Positions 44,510-53,270 of a stretch of 64,000 bases of DNA are shown one piece after another. Numbering within the stretch: position 1 is the first letter of the stretch; every line of letters starts with the position of its first letter. Source of the stretch: Parabacteroides chongii (GTDB lineage: Bacteria > Bacteroidota > Bacteroidia > Bacteroidales > Tannerellaceae); assembly GCF_029581355.1 (NCBI RefSeq), contig NZ_CP120849.1, forward strand, positions 2,512,501 to 2,576,500, written 5' to 3'. The position numbers and the translations under genes were made by a program. Below the pieces are notes generated by a model. That model had not been told where the DNA came from, searched no databases, and saw nothing but the letters and a program-made list of their open reading frames with translations.

Positions 44510-46303
44510 TTACATTCTTTCCGGAACTTCGATGCCCAGCAATGACATGCCCGATTTGACTATCTTGGCTACGTTGGCTGATAATACGAGGCGGAACTGT
44601 TTGATTTCCGCATTCTCTTCGCGCAGGATGGAGAAGTCGTGATAGAACTGGTTGTATTCTTTTACCAGGTCGTAGACGTAGTTCGCAATGTAAGCGGGGC
44701 TGTATTCCTTGCCTGCTTCTTTCACCGTTACAGCGTAGTCTGCGATCATTTGGATCAGACCTTCCTCTTTCTCCGAGATAAGTGTATTGGCGGGCACTTG
44801 TTCGGGAAGCACAATTCCCTGCTCGGCAGCCTTTCGCAAAACGGAACGGATTCGGGCATATGTGTACTGAATAAACGGGCCGGTATTACCGTTGAAGTCG
44901 ATAGATTCTTTCGGATTGAAGGTCATATTCTTACGCGGATCGACTTTCAGGATGAAATATTTCAGGGAGCCCAGTCCTACGATACGGGAAATATTGGCAG
45001 CCTCTTCAGGAGTCATTTCGTCCAGTTTACCCAGTTCTTGTGATATTTCGTGTGCCGTGCCGATCATCTCTTCCATCAGGTCGTCTGCATCGACAACGGT
45101 GCCTTCGCGGCTCTTCATTTTACCTTCCGGAAGTTCTACCATTCCGTAAGAGAAATGTACCAGCCCTTTTCCAAATTCGAAGCCCAGCTTATCGAGAAGG
45201 ATAGACAGTACCTGGAAATGATAGTTCTGTTCGTTTCCTACTACATAGATCATTTTGTTGATAGGATAGTCGTCGAAGCGCAGTTTGGCTGTACCGATAT
45301 CCTGTGTCATATATACGGAAGTACCGTCAGCACGGAGCAACAGTTTTTCATCCAGTCCGTCTTTGGTCAGGTCTGCCCAAACAGAACCGTCTTCACGGCG
45401 GTAGAAGATACCTTTTTCGAGGCCTTCCATTACTTTGCCTTTACCTTCCAGGTAGGTTTGTGATTCGTAATAGATCTTGTCGAAGTCTACGCCCATCATT
45501 TTATAAGTTTCATCAAAACCGGCGTATACCCAGCTGTTCATCTTTTCCCATAAAGCGCGGACTTCAGCGTCGCCTGCTTCCCATTTGCGAAGCATCTCGC
45601 GGGCTTCTGCCATCAGGGTGGATTGAGCTTCTGCTTCTTCTTTGGTCAGACCTTTGGTCTCCAGCTCTTTCAGCTCCTGTTTATAATGTTTATCGAATAA
45701 TACGTAGAAATCACCGATCAGGTGGTCGCCTTTTTTGCCGGAAGACTCAGGAGTAACGCCGTCACCCCATTTCTGCCAGGCTAGCATGGATTTACAGATG
45801 TGGATACCGCGGTCATTTACGATGTTCGTTTTAACGACTTTGTTTCCGTTCGCTTTCATGATCTCCGACAAGCTGTAGCCAAGGAGGTTGTTGCGTACAT
45901 GTCCCAGGTGAAGGGGCTTGTTCGTGTTAGGCGAAGAATATTCGATCATCACCAGAGGAGACTGTTCCGTCACAGGAATGATCCCGTAGGAGGGCTGTGC
46001 ATGGACCGTATTCAGCAGGTCGATCCAGCAAGGACCGGCAACTGTCAAGTTCAGAAAACCTTTGATCACGTTGAACTCAGATACAGCCGGTTCGTTTTTC
46101 AGCAAATACTCGCCGATTTCCTGAGCGGTCTGTTCCGGTGACTTCTTCGATGCACGAAGGAAGGGGAATACAACCAGGGTAAGATGTCCTTTAAACTCTT
46201 TTTTTGTCTTCTGTAACTGTATCTGGGCTTCCGTGATGTCGGTACCGTACAGTTCTTTTATTCCGGCAATGATCGCACCGGTGATCTGCTGTTCAATAAC
46301 CAT
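44510..46303 (-). CDS. argS: Arginyl-tRNA synthetase
   Basis: 597 residues from the ATG at 46303 (MVIEQQITGAIIAGI), chosen over an ATG at 46351 that would add 16 unrelated residues. Class I synthetase with HIGH-like motif in SSPNTNKPLHLGHVRNN; KMSR loop replaced by MKSREGT as usual for ArgS; C-terminal DALR anticodon domain (TGPFIQYTYARIRSVLRKA ... VPERM). Charges tRNA-Arg, such as that encoded at 18289. Confidence 0.97.
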   Translation of the reverse strand: MVIEQQITGAIIAGIKELYGTDITEAQIQLQKTKKEFKGHLTLVVFPFLRASKKSPEQTAQEIGEYLLKNEPAVSEFNVIKGFLNLTVAGPCWIDLLNTVHAQPSYGIIPVTEQSPLVMIEYSSPNTNKPLHLGHVRNNLLGYSLSEIMKANGNKVVKTNIVNDRGIHICKSMLAWQKWGDGVTPESSGKKGDHLIGDFYVLFDKHYKQELKELETKGLTKEEAEAQSTLMAEAREMLRKWEAGDAEVRALWEKMNSWVYAGFDETYKMMGVDFDKIYYESQTYLEGKGKVMEGLEKGIFYRREDGSVWADLTKDGLDEKLLLRADGTSVYMTQDIGTAKLRFDDYPINKMIYVVGNEQNYHFQVLSILLDKLGFEFGKGLVHFSYGMVELPEGKMKSREGTVVDADDLMEEMIGTAHEISQELGKLDEMTPEEAANISRIVGLGSLKYFILKVDPRKNMTFNPKESIDFNGNTGPFIQYTYARIRSVLRKAAEQGIVLPEQVPANTLISEKEEGLIQMIADYAVTVKEAGKEYSPAYIANYVYDLVKEYNQFYHDFSILREENAEIKQFRLVLSANVAKIVKSGMSLLGIEVPERM

Positions 46304-46351
46304 ATTCTTACTTCTATATATTCTGATTTTATTTTGGACGCAAAGGTACAT

Positions 46352-46936
46352 GATTATTTTCTAAAAACCTGCGTATAGGTATTTTGAATTAACAGTTAGC
46401 GTGGTCTTTACCATATTCTTTTTTGTAGGGGCTCATTTGTGGTTTTTATAGACAAATTTCTTTTTTATGTTTGGTTAGTATGTATAAAAGGTGGAAACAG
46501 AGGAAAAGTTGCGAAAAATGCAAAATAGCGGAAATAGTGTTGTGAAATGGGTAGTTTGCCGTGTGGTGTGTGCATGATATCAGAAACGGTTATAGCGTGA
46601 TGATTTATTTGACTTTAGCGATCTTTGTATATTATAAAAGGAGTGTTTTTGGGATAAATTATAAACTTTAAGTTACGCCAAATTCGGATTTGGTTGTAAA
46701 TGATGGGATATAAATTTAGATTCGGTTGATTTCGTAGAGTATGAGCCTGACAGCACTAGGATTATAACATAACTTCATTTGGGATTACAAGAGGTTATGA
46801 AAATTACAAGGACAGTAAATATTATGAATTATTTAATTGAGAATCGGATGGTTTATATTTTAATAGTAACAACTGGGCTTAATACGTCAGACATGGAGAT
46901 ACGAAGTTTAAAAAATGGCTCATTAACAGGAATTGT
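46352..46936. other. 585-bp AT-rich gap upstream of fimbrial locus 2
   Basis: No open frame or RNA recognised. A small palindrome CCAAATTCGGATTTGG lies at 46679-46694. A TTTGACTTTAGCGATCTTTG stretch at about 46608-46628 is promoter-like but does not match TAnnTTTG exactly. No inverted repeat pair comparable to that at 4632/4779 was found. This region must hold the locus 2 promoter and control sites. Confidence 0.4.
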
Positions 46937-47503
46937 ATGAGGACTGTTTTTTTACTTTTCATTTTCCTGGTATTTACGGTGACAAGTGCATTCAGCCAAA
47001 AAGTGGCTGTAAAGTCTAACTTGCTCTATGATTTGACTACTTCCATGAATCTGGGAGTTGAATTGGGCTTGAGCAAAAAATGGACGTTGGACGTTTCCGC
47101 AAACTATAATCCTTGGAAGTTTGGAGATGATAGTGACGCTATGCGTCTGCGTCATTGGCTGGTACAACCTGAATTACGGTATTGGACTTGTGAGAAATTC
47201 GTGGGACATTTTCTGGGAATTCACGGACACTACGGAGATTACAATGTAGGTGGAATAAAATTCCTGAGTGACAATATGGAAAAGAGCCGTTATCAGGGAA
47301 CCCTTTACGGAGCCGGACTTTCGTATGGTTATCAATGGTTGTTGAGTAACCGTTGGAGCATGGAAGCGGTGGTAGGGGTCGGTTGGGCTCATCTGAACCA
47401 GGATAAATATCCATGTACAACATGTGGCGACAAAATTCAAAAAGACAGAGATTATTTCGGTGTGACGAAACTTGCACTTTCGGTTGTTTACTTTTTTAAA
47501 TGA
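46937..47503 (+). CDS. DUF3575 outer-membrane protein, locus 2
   Basis: 188 residues. Signal peptide ending near TSAFSQK. Closely similar to the protein at 26388-26969: VKSNLLYDLTTSMNLGVELGL, NYNPWKFG, LRHWLVQPELRYWTCEKFVG, YQGTLYGAGLSYGYQW, DKYPCTTCGDKI. Opens fimbrial locus 2 as its paralogue opens locus 1. Confidence 0.82.
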   Translation: MRTVFLLFIFLVFTVTSAFSQKVAVKSNLLYDLTTSMNLGVELGLSKKWTLDVSANYNPWKFGDDSDAMRLRHWLVQPELRYWTCEKFVGHFLGIHGHYGDYNVGGIKFLSDNMEKSRYQGTLYGAGLSYGYQWLLSNRWSMEAVVGVGWAHLNQDKYPCTTCGDKIQKDRDYFGVTKLALSVVYFFK

Positions 47504-47616
47504 CTTTTCAATTACGCAATATAAGAGATATTCCGAATATAGTTGATGCTAAACTTCTTTATTATCATAGTTATTATCAGAATTTATCTAACAAGTATAA
47601 TTTAAATTTATTCAGA

Positions 47617-49272
47617 ATGAGAATCAAATCTATTTTTGCCGTATTACTGGCTATAGCCACAATGGCAAGTTGTTCAGACAACGTTGAAGGCGAAGGGCCT
47701 GATCCAGGTACGGATCCTTCGGGAACGGCTTATATGTCGTTAAGTGTGACATATCCTGATCTAAGGTCACGTGCTGCAGCCGGGACTTCGGATGAAGACG
47801 ATGGAGATCCAAAAGAAAGCGTGATCGACGAATTCTATGTACTTACATTTAACAGTGGAAAGGCTTTGATAAAGCACTCTACTGCTGATAAGTTTTTTGT
47901 CAAAATAACAGGTAGTACATCGGGTGGAGCGCTTAAAGTAAACCCTGCAACAACATATTTACTTGTTGTAGCTAATCCTGGAGCTAAATTTGAGGATAGA
48001 TTGGTAAATGGTTTGTCGGACGGTATGACATATGATGCTTTCAATGCAGTTATTGATGTTCCTTTTGATGCAGATACCCAAACTCCCGACATTCTTGTTA
48101 AAGAAATCATGGGGGATGTTGATGCTGGCGGTATTGGAACTAGCTTTACGATGATTAATGTGGGTACTTATGATGAAACTCAAGTCGGTTCTGAGTGGCC
48201 CGCTGATGGATTGCTTGACGTAAGCGCTAAATTGAAGAAGGTTGTAACTACAGTTAGCGATCCAGATAAAGAATTTACCAGCGATGATGCTGCCAAGCAA
48301 GCTGCAAGTAAAGATAAAGCAGTTCTGAAGATTGAACGTTTGGCTGCAAAGATGGTCGTGAAGTCTACTAATCCTACTGTAGAACCCGTAGATAAAGGGG
48401 CTACATTTTCTTTTGGCGGTTGGTTGCTTGACTATCGTAATAGTAAATATTTCCCTTATGCAGTAAAAAGTCATATAACAGCTGTTCATACGGATGATTT
48501 TTATGCGAATAATTTTTACACTGAAGATCCGAACTATTCCTCACCAGATCATACAACCGGAATTATTTTGAACAAAGCAGATGATACTAAATCTGTTCCG
48601 GCTGATGGACTTTGGAAGGGAAATTCGGGTATTGACTATTGTATAGAAAATACAATGGCAGCGGAAATGCAAAAATTCGGTGCGGCAACACGTGTGGTTA
48701 TTAAAGGTACATATACTCCTACTAATACGTTTACTGCAGGGGAACATTGGTTCTATTTTGATGGTGTTAACTATAACCTGACGTCATTGAAGCAGGCTTA
48801 TGCTGCAGCTGTTTTAAAGGCGGATGCAGCTACACCTTCGGAAAAGTTATTTATTGCCGCATCAGACAAGTTCTTGGAGATAGTGAAAGCTAAAAACAAC
48901 GAAATTACAACTATAGCAGATCTTGAAGCATCTCACCTCAATACCGATAAGATCGCAAATGGCGGTGAACTTACTAAATTGAAGGATTGTCTTTGGTGGT
49001 ATCAAAATGGACTTAATTATTATATTTATGAAATCCGTCATGATAATACGACAGATCTTCCGAATATGGCTTTCGGTAAGTATGGCGTAGTACGTAATAA
49101 CTGGTATAACTTGAATTTGACTAAAGTCAGAGGTAAAGGTACTCCATGGTATCCGGGTGATGGACCTGATGATCCTGATCCAGGAGAAGATATCGACCAG
49201 GATAGCGCTTATTTGGATTTCGAAATACAAGTTGGCCCATGGGTTTTTTGGGAAACAGATTTTGAAATTTAA
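47617..49272 (+). CDS. Mfa1-family fimbrial major subunit, locus 2
   Basis: 551 residues from the ATG at 47617, which yields MRIKSIFAVLLAIATMASC, nearly the same signal as the locus 1 shaft; the open frame reaches back to 47500 but that stretch would overlap the DUF3575 gene and carries no signal. The fimbrillin pattern follows: AYMSLSVTYPDLRSRAA, VIDEFYVLTFNSGKALIKH, LKIERLAAKMVVKSTNP closing the first domain, a long second domain, and GKYGVVRNNWYNLNLTKVRG and VGPWVFWETDFEI at the end. The SRAAAGT region is a candidate processing site. AT-richer than the genes after it, as often seen for variable shaft genes. Confidence 0.8.
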   Translation: MRIKSIFAVLLAIATMASCSDNVEGEGPDPGTDPSGTAYMSLSVTYPDLRSRAAAGTSDEDDGDPKESVIDEFYVLTFNSGKALIKHSTADKFFVKITGSTSGGALKVNPATTYLLVVANPGAKFEDRLVNGLSDGMTYDAFNAVIDVPFDADTQTPDILVKEIMGDVDAGGIGTSFTMINVGTYDETQVGSEWPADGLLDVSAKLKKVVTTVSDPDKEFTSDDAAKQAASKDKAVLKIERLAAKMVVKSTNPTVEPVDKGATFSFGGWLLDYRNSKYFPYAVKSHITAVHTDDFYANNFYTEDPNYSSPDHTTGIILNKADDTKSVPADGLWKGNSGIDYCIENTMAAEMQKFGAATRVVIKGTYTPTNTFTAGEHWFYFDGVNYNLTSLKQAYAAAVLKADAATPSEKLFIAASDKFLEIVKAKNNEITTIADLEASHLNTDKIANGGELTKLKDCLWWYQNGLNYYIYEIRHDNTTDLPNMAFGKYGVVRNNWYNLNLTKVRGKGTPWYPGDGPDDPDPGEDIDQDSAYLDFEIQVGPWVFWETDFEI

Positions 49273-49290
49273 TATACTCTCAAATAAAGT

Positions 49291-49325
49291 AACCGGGTAG
49301 GGGACTGCCTGCTCGGTTCTTTCCA
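49291..49325 (+). terminator. Attenuator-like hairpin after the locus 2 shaft gene
   Basis: AACCGGGTAGG pairs with CCTGCTCGGTT, then a loose T-rich stretch (TCTTTCCATTTTTT). An imperfect stop here would give more shaft mRNA than downstream anchor and tip mRNA. Confidence 0.5.
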
Positions 49326-49379
49326 TTTTTTAAGTAGTCAACCTTCGGGTTGTCATAGCTAAAAGAATAAACAAAAAAT

Positions 49380-50396
49380 ATGTTCGGAAATATCAAACAG
49401 TTATTCATTCTTATTATATTCCTTATGCCGGCTTCGTGTACCTCGATCTTTGAGGATATGCCCCGTTGCGAACTGTGGTTGAAATTTGTATTCGATCATA
49501 ATATGGAATATGCGGACTCGTTTAGTCCACAGGTGAAATCGGTAGACGTATTCGTGTTCGATAGCAATGATAAACTATTATTCACCAAACGTACCGAAGC
49601 AGCCGGATTAGTCGATGGAAACAGAATGCCGTTGGCAGACGATCTTGCATACGGGAAGTACAAGGTGCTTACTATCGGAGGGTTGTCCGATAATTTTCGT
49701 GTTTCCGATTATCTCGGACAAGATGTGGTTCCGGGAGTTACAACACTTCAACAATTTATGTTCGCCCTGGAACGCAGGTCGGACGAGGTGAACTTCGAAT
49801 TTCCTCATCTTTACTTAGGTGAAGCCCTGGAAATAGACTATTCCCCGGAAAACGCCGACCATAAAGTGTATCAGGTGAACCTGATGCGCATTACCAATCG
49901 GTTTAATATGATGCTGGTTAGTTTGAACGGAGCGGCTCCAGCTACTGAAATTCCTCCGTATACTTTTGAAATTGTTACACCGGAAAGCGGTACCTATTCA
50001 TGGGAGAACGAACCGTTGGATGTAACCCATCCGGTAACTTATTCACCTTACTATCTCAATAAAGGAGAGACTAGTGACATTCTTGTATCTGCCCACCTGA
50101 ATACCCTTCGGTTATTGAATAGGGAAGGACTCGATTATAAGATTGTTGTACGCGATACGAAAACGCTAAACGAAGTATGGAGCTATAATTTACTGACTCT
50201 ATTGTTGTATACCAAGCCTATCAACAGGCATGACGGTACAGCCCTGCCTTTCCAGGAATATCTGGACCGTGAAGGGGAGTGGAACCTTATTTTCTGCGTG
50301 ACTGAAAAAGATCCTGGAAGCGGAAATGCATTTCTGTCGATCGGTCTTCAGGTTGCCGACTGGATATATTGGCTTCATGATATAGAGATTGAATAA
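49380..50396 (+). CDS. FimB/Mfa2-family fimbrial anchor lipoprotein, locus 2
   Basis: 338 residues. Lipobox MPASC, then the Mfa2 start IFEDMPRCELWLKFVFDHN, VKSVDVFVFDSNDKLLF, LAYGKYKVLTIGGL and the second-domain LLTLLLYTKPINRHDGTALP. Equivalent of the 24099-24977 gene. Predicted base anchor that sets fimbrial length. Confidence 0.85.
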   Translation: MFGNIKQLFILIIFLMPASCTSIFEDMPRCELWLKFVFDHNMEYADSFSPQVKSVDVFVFDSNDKLLFTKRTEAAGLVDGNRMPLADDLAYGKYKVLTIGGLSDNFRVSDYLGQDVVPGVTTLQQFMFALERRSDEVNFEFPHLYLGEALEIDYSPENADHKVYQVNLMRITNRFNMMLVSLNGAAPATEIPPYTFEIVTPESGTYSWENEPLDVTHPVTYSPYYLNKGETSDILVSAHLNTLRLLNREGLDYKIVVRDTKTLNEVWSYNLLTLLLYTKPINRHDGTALPFQEYLDREGEWNLIFCVTEKDPGSGNAFLSIGLQVADWIYWLHDIEIE

Positions 50397-50412
50397 TGTG
50401 AAATAAAATGAA

Positions 50413-51534
50413 ATGATATATAGACTATTACATATAGTTTTCTTTGTACTTGCCGTGACTTTGGTCTCGTGTGGTGAAAAAGAGATTATTACTCCTTTGG
50501 CTACCCGGGCATCTCTTCAGGTCAATTTGGTTGATGATACGGATAAAGACAGGCAGGAGTTAATAAAAACCATTCGGTTTATCATATTTGACGATGCGTC
50601 GTTGGCTACAGTGAAACTGGATAAAAATATTTATTCGGAAGTTCTGTCGCCGGAAACAGCGACAGATATAAAAGTAAATGAGGTAGAGGTCACCCCCAAC
50701 GATGATAAGGTTGTGGTGGTGATCATCAATGAGCCGACAGAGTTGACGGGACAACTCGATCTCATTGACGACATGACTACCTTGGAGAATGTAACGTATG
50801 ATATTGCCCGGATTCTGAACAGCAGTGGTCAGGAGGTAGTTGCTACTACCGGTATGCCTATGGTTGGAGTAATCCGGGATGTAGCGGTTGCTAACGGCTA
50901 TACAGAAACAGTGAAGATTGTGGTCGAACGTGCCGTAGCGAGGGTAGATGTCTATCTGGGAGTCCGGAAAGATTCTGAGCATGAGATCGGATACTTTAAA
51001 CAAACTGCTGACACGGAGGCCAGTAGCGTTACCTTGTATAACCTTTCCTATAACAGCTATTTTGTGATGGGGAACGAAGCCAACGGTACGCGTGGTAACG
51101 CCACTGCATCGAAGAATTACGGCAAGGTTATGGGCAGTGTGGCTGATGGTGTTTTAGTCAATCAGACATGGACTGCAACAAAAGATACAACCTGGCAGTA
51201 TTCTTCTGCTACCGGTGCAAAGAACCAACAGTTACTCTGTTCGTTCTATACAGCCGAACGTATCTTCCGTTCAAACTATACTGACAGGTTGGCTATCAGT
51301 ATGGCTAACTTTAAAAAAGCGACTTTGTCTGTCGGTATGGATAAAAGACCGATAGAAACAGTCACCAAAAGAACTTCGGAGGATGTAGAAGCTGTGTCTT
51401 TTACTGAAATCCGGAGAAATAATGTATATGTAATAACGGCCTATGTAGGGGAAGTCTTTGAGATTGACATATATCAGGTCACCGTTGAAGACTGGGGTAC
51501 AAGACAAGACATCGATTTAGATATAAAGCTGTGA
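50413..51534 (+). CDS. Fimbrillin-family accessory lipoprotein, locus 2
   Basis: 373 residues. Lipobox TLVSC, mature start ATRASLQVNLVDD, then KTIRFIIFDDASLATVKLD, VKIVVERAVARVDVYLGVRKD closing the first domain, and TEIRRNNVYVITAYVG with a final VTVEDW strand. FimA-clan minor subunit, 16 bp after the anchor gene. Confidence 0.72.
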   Translation: MIYRLLHIVFFVLAVTLVSCGEKEIITPLATRASLQVNLVDDTDKDRQELIKTIRFIIFDDASLATVKLDKNIYSEVLSPETATDIKVNEVEVTPNDDKVVVVIINEPTELTGQLDLIDDMTTLENVTYDIARILNSSGQEVVATTGMPMVGVIRDVAVANGYTETVKIVVERAVARVDVYLGVRKDSEHEIGYFKQTADTEASSVTLYNLSYNSYFVMGNEANGTRGNATASKNYGKVMGSVADGVLVNQTWTATKDTTWQYSSATGAKNQQLLCSFYTAERIFRSNYTDRLAISMANFKKATLSVGMDKRPIETVTKRTSEDVEAVSFTEIRRNNVYVITAYVGEVFEIDIYQVTVEDWGTRQDIDLDIKL

Positions 51535-51563
51535 TCCCTTCGGCGGGCATACGCAAATAATGG

Positions 51564-53234
51564 ATGATGAAATTTGGGATTTATATAAATAAGCTAAAAT
51601 ATACAGTGACAGCTGTCATTCTTACGGCTGCCCTCTCTTCTTGTGAGAAGATGATAGGCGGTGGTATGGATACGGAACAGATAGTCGTGCGTTCGATCGT
51701 GACGGAGGGTACCAGTGTCACCAAAGGTACGGCTATTGATTCGGATGCAGACCTGCTGGGACTGAATTTTGGTATTTATGCTTCGAGAATACCCGCATCA
51801 TCGAGTGAACAGATTTACTTTGAAGATACCAAAGCGAAAGTGAACGATGATTATACAGCTTCATTATCACCGATCCGGTACTGGCCTGATGAAGCAACGG
51901 ATCGGCTGAAGTTCTTTTCGTGGTATCCTTGCGATGGTAGCTATACGCCTACCGCGAGTTTTACAGCCGGGCAGTTAAGTTTGGATTATACGGCAAATAC
52001 TGATGCAGCCAATCATGTGGATGTGCTGACTGCTGTATCAGGATCGTTGGCCTGGAAAAGCCCGGTAAGTATACATTTCTACCATACCCTGACGAAGGTC
52101 TCTTTTACATTCAAGAAAGTGGCCCCGGCTCCGGATGTCGTGACTATAAATAAAATAGAGTTTCAGGATATAGGGAAAAGCGGGAAGCTTGTTGTCACAG
52201 AAATTCCTACGTTTTCTTCTCCTGCTAAACCGGCATTTTCCTGGAGTAATGTTACAACAGGTACTGTTACTTCTACGATTACTTCCGGTAATACGGTGAC
52301 GGGTACTGTAGCTCAGATCGGGGATACGTTTCTCATGTTACCGACGAACAGTTTCTCTTCGACTGCCAAAATCGTTATAACAACCAATTGGGGGACTAAC
52401 GAATTTAATCTCCGGGAAGTTGTTGCTGCCAGTGCACATACGTGGAAATCGGGTGAATATATAAACTATAATATAACCCTATCCGATAAGATATTCGAGA
52501 TAACAGCTCAACCTTTACCGTGGGATACGAATCCGGTGAATGTGATCTTTGATAAGCAGTATTATCTGAATGTCGAATATAAATCGATTGAACTGGCGGG
52601 TAATGGTGCACAAGTATTTGTAGATGTTGAAACGAATTATAAACTGGATACGGACCCGGAAACGGGCTATCCTGCAGGTGCGTATCTAAGCAGTATTAGT
52701 GCGCCCGGAAATTATGAGCAATATCTTTCACTCGATTGGGCTACGGTTTACAGGTCTGATGGGACTGTCTCGTCAGGTGTGCATACTTATAAGCTTGAGA
52801 TTAATGTGGGGAGTTATAGCGGCGCAGAAAATAGCCGGAATACTTTGTTCAATATCAAGGCAGGTAATTTGATACACCAAATGAGAATCAAACAATACAA
52901 AGGGCTTGCTGACTGGATGACAGCTTCAAGAATTCTGGATAATTCCGGGGTTTCAGGTGTAGTACCCCGCTATAAGCTCGTTTTTGCTTCGGGATACGCA
53001 GGTGATTCGAGTGCTGGTGATCTTGGTGCGTGGACCTGGGAGGTGACTGGTGTATCTGATCCGGATGATATACTTCTGAATACGGAGACGATTATTGGAG
53101 CGAACGGGGGAAATGGCGATGCACTTTATTATTATTACAAAGCCAATGCTCCAACCGGTAAAACGGCTACCCTCACCCTGAAGAATACAAACGGCAATAA
53201 TCCGCCTTTGACGATTGTAGTGCCTGCACTTTAA
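51564..53234 (+). CDS. Fimbrillin-like lipoprotein (Fimbrillin_like / BF2992-type), locus 2
   Basis: 556 residues. Lipobox ALSSC. FimA-clan N-terminal domain typical of Fimbrillin_like proteins: VRSIVTEGTSVTKGTAID, LNFGIYASRIP, LSPIRYWPDEATDRLKFFSWYP, VSIHFYHTLTKVSFTFKK. The C-terminal third (VFVDVETNYKLD ... FNIKAGNLIHQMRIKQY) looks like a BACON-type Ig domain, then a final module (WTWEVTGVSDPDD). Minor or sub-tip subunit by context. It has no counterpart in locus 1. Confidence 0.7.
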   Translation: MMKFGIYINKLKYTVTAVILTAALSSCEKMIGGGMDTEQIVVRSIVTEGTSVTKGTAIDSDADLLGLNFGIYASRIPASSSEQIYFEDTKAKVNDDYTASLSPIRYWPDEATDRLKFFSWYPCDGSYTPTASFTAGQLSLDYTANTDAANHVDVLTAVSGSLAWKSPVSIHFYHTLTKVSFTFKKVAPAPDVVTINKIEFQDIGKSGKLVVTEIPTFSSPAKPAFSWSNVTTGTVTSTITSGNTVTGTVAQIGDTFLMLPTNSFSSTAKIVITTNWGTNEFNLREVVAASAHTWKSGEYINYNITLSDKIFEITAQPLPWDTNPVNVIFDKQYYLNVEYKSIELAGNGAQVFVDVETNYKLDTDPETGYPAGAYLSSISAPGNYEQYLSLDWATVYRSDGTVSSGVHTYKLEINVGSYSGAENSRNTLFNIKAGNLIHQMRIKQYKGLADWMTASRILDNSGVSGVVPRYKLVFASGYAGDSSAGDLGAWTWEVTGVSDPDDILLNTETIIGANGGNGDALYYYYKANAPTGKTATLTLKNTNGNNPPLTIVVPAL

Positions 53235-53270
53235 TTGTAAAGAATATTTTTTAAGAAAGGAAACAGAATA

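Noticed and set aside
46352..46936. A second invertible promoter before fimbrial locus 2
   Set aside because: I looked for paired inverted repeats like those at 4632/4779 and found only a short 16-bp palindrome at 46679-46694.
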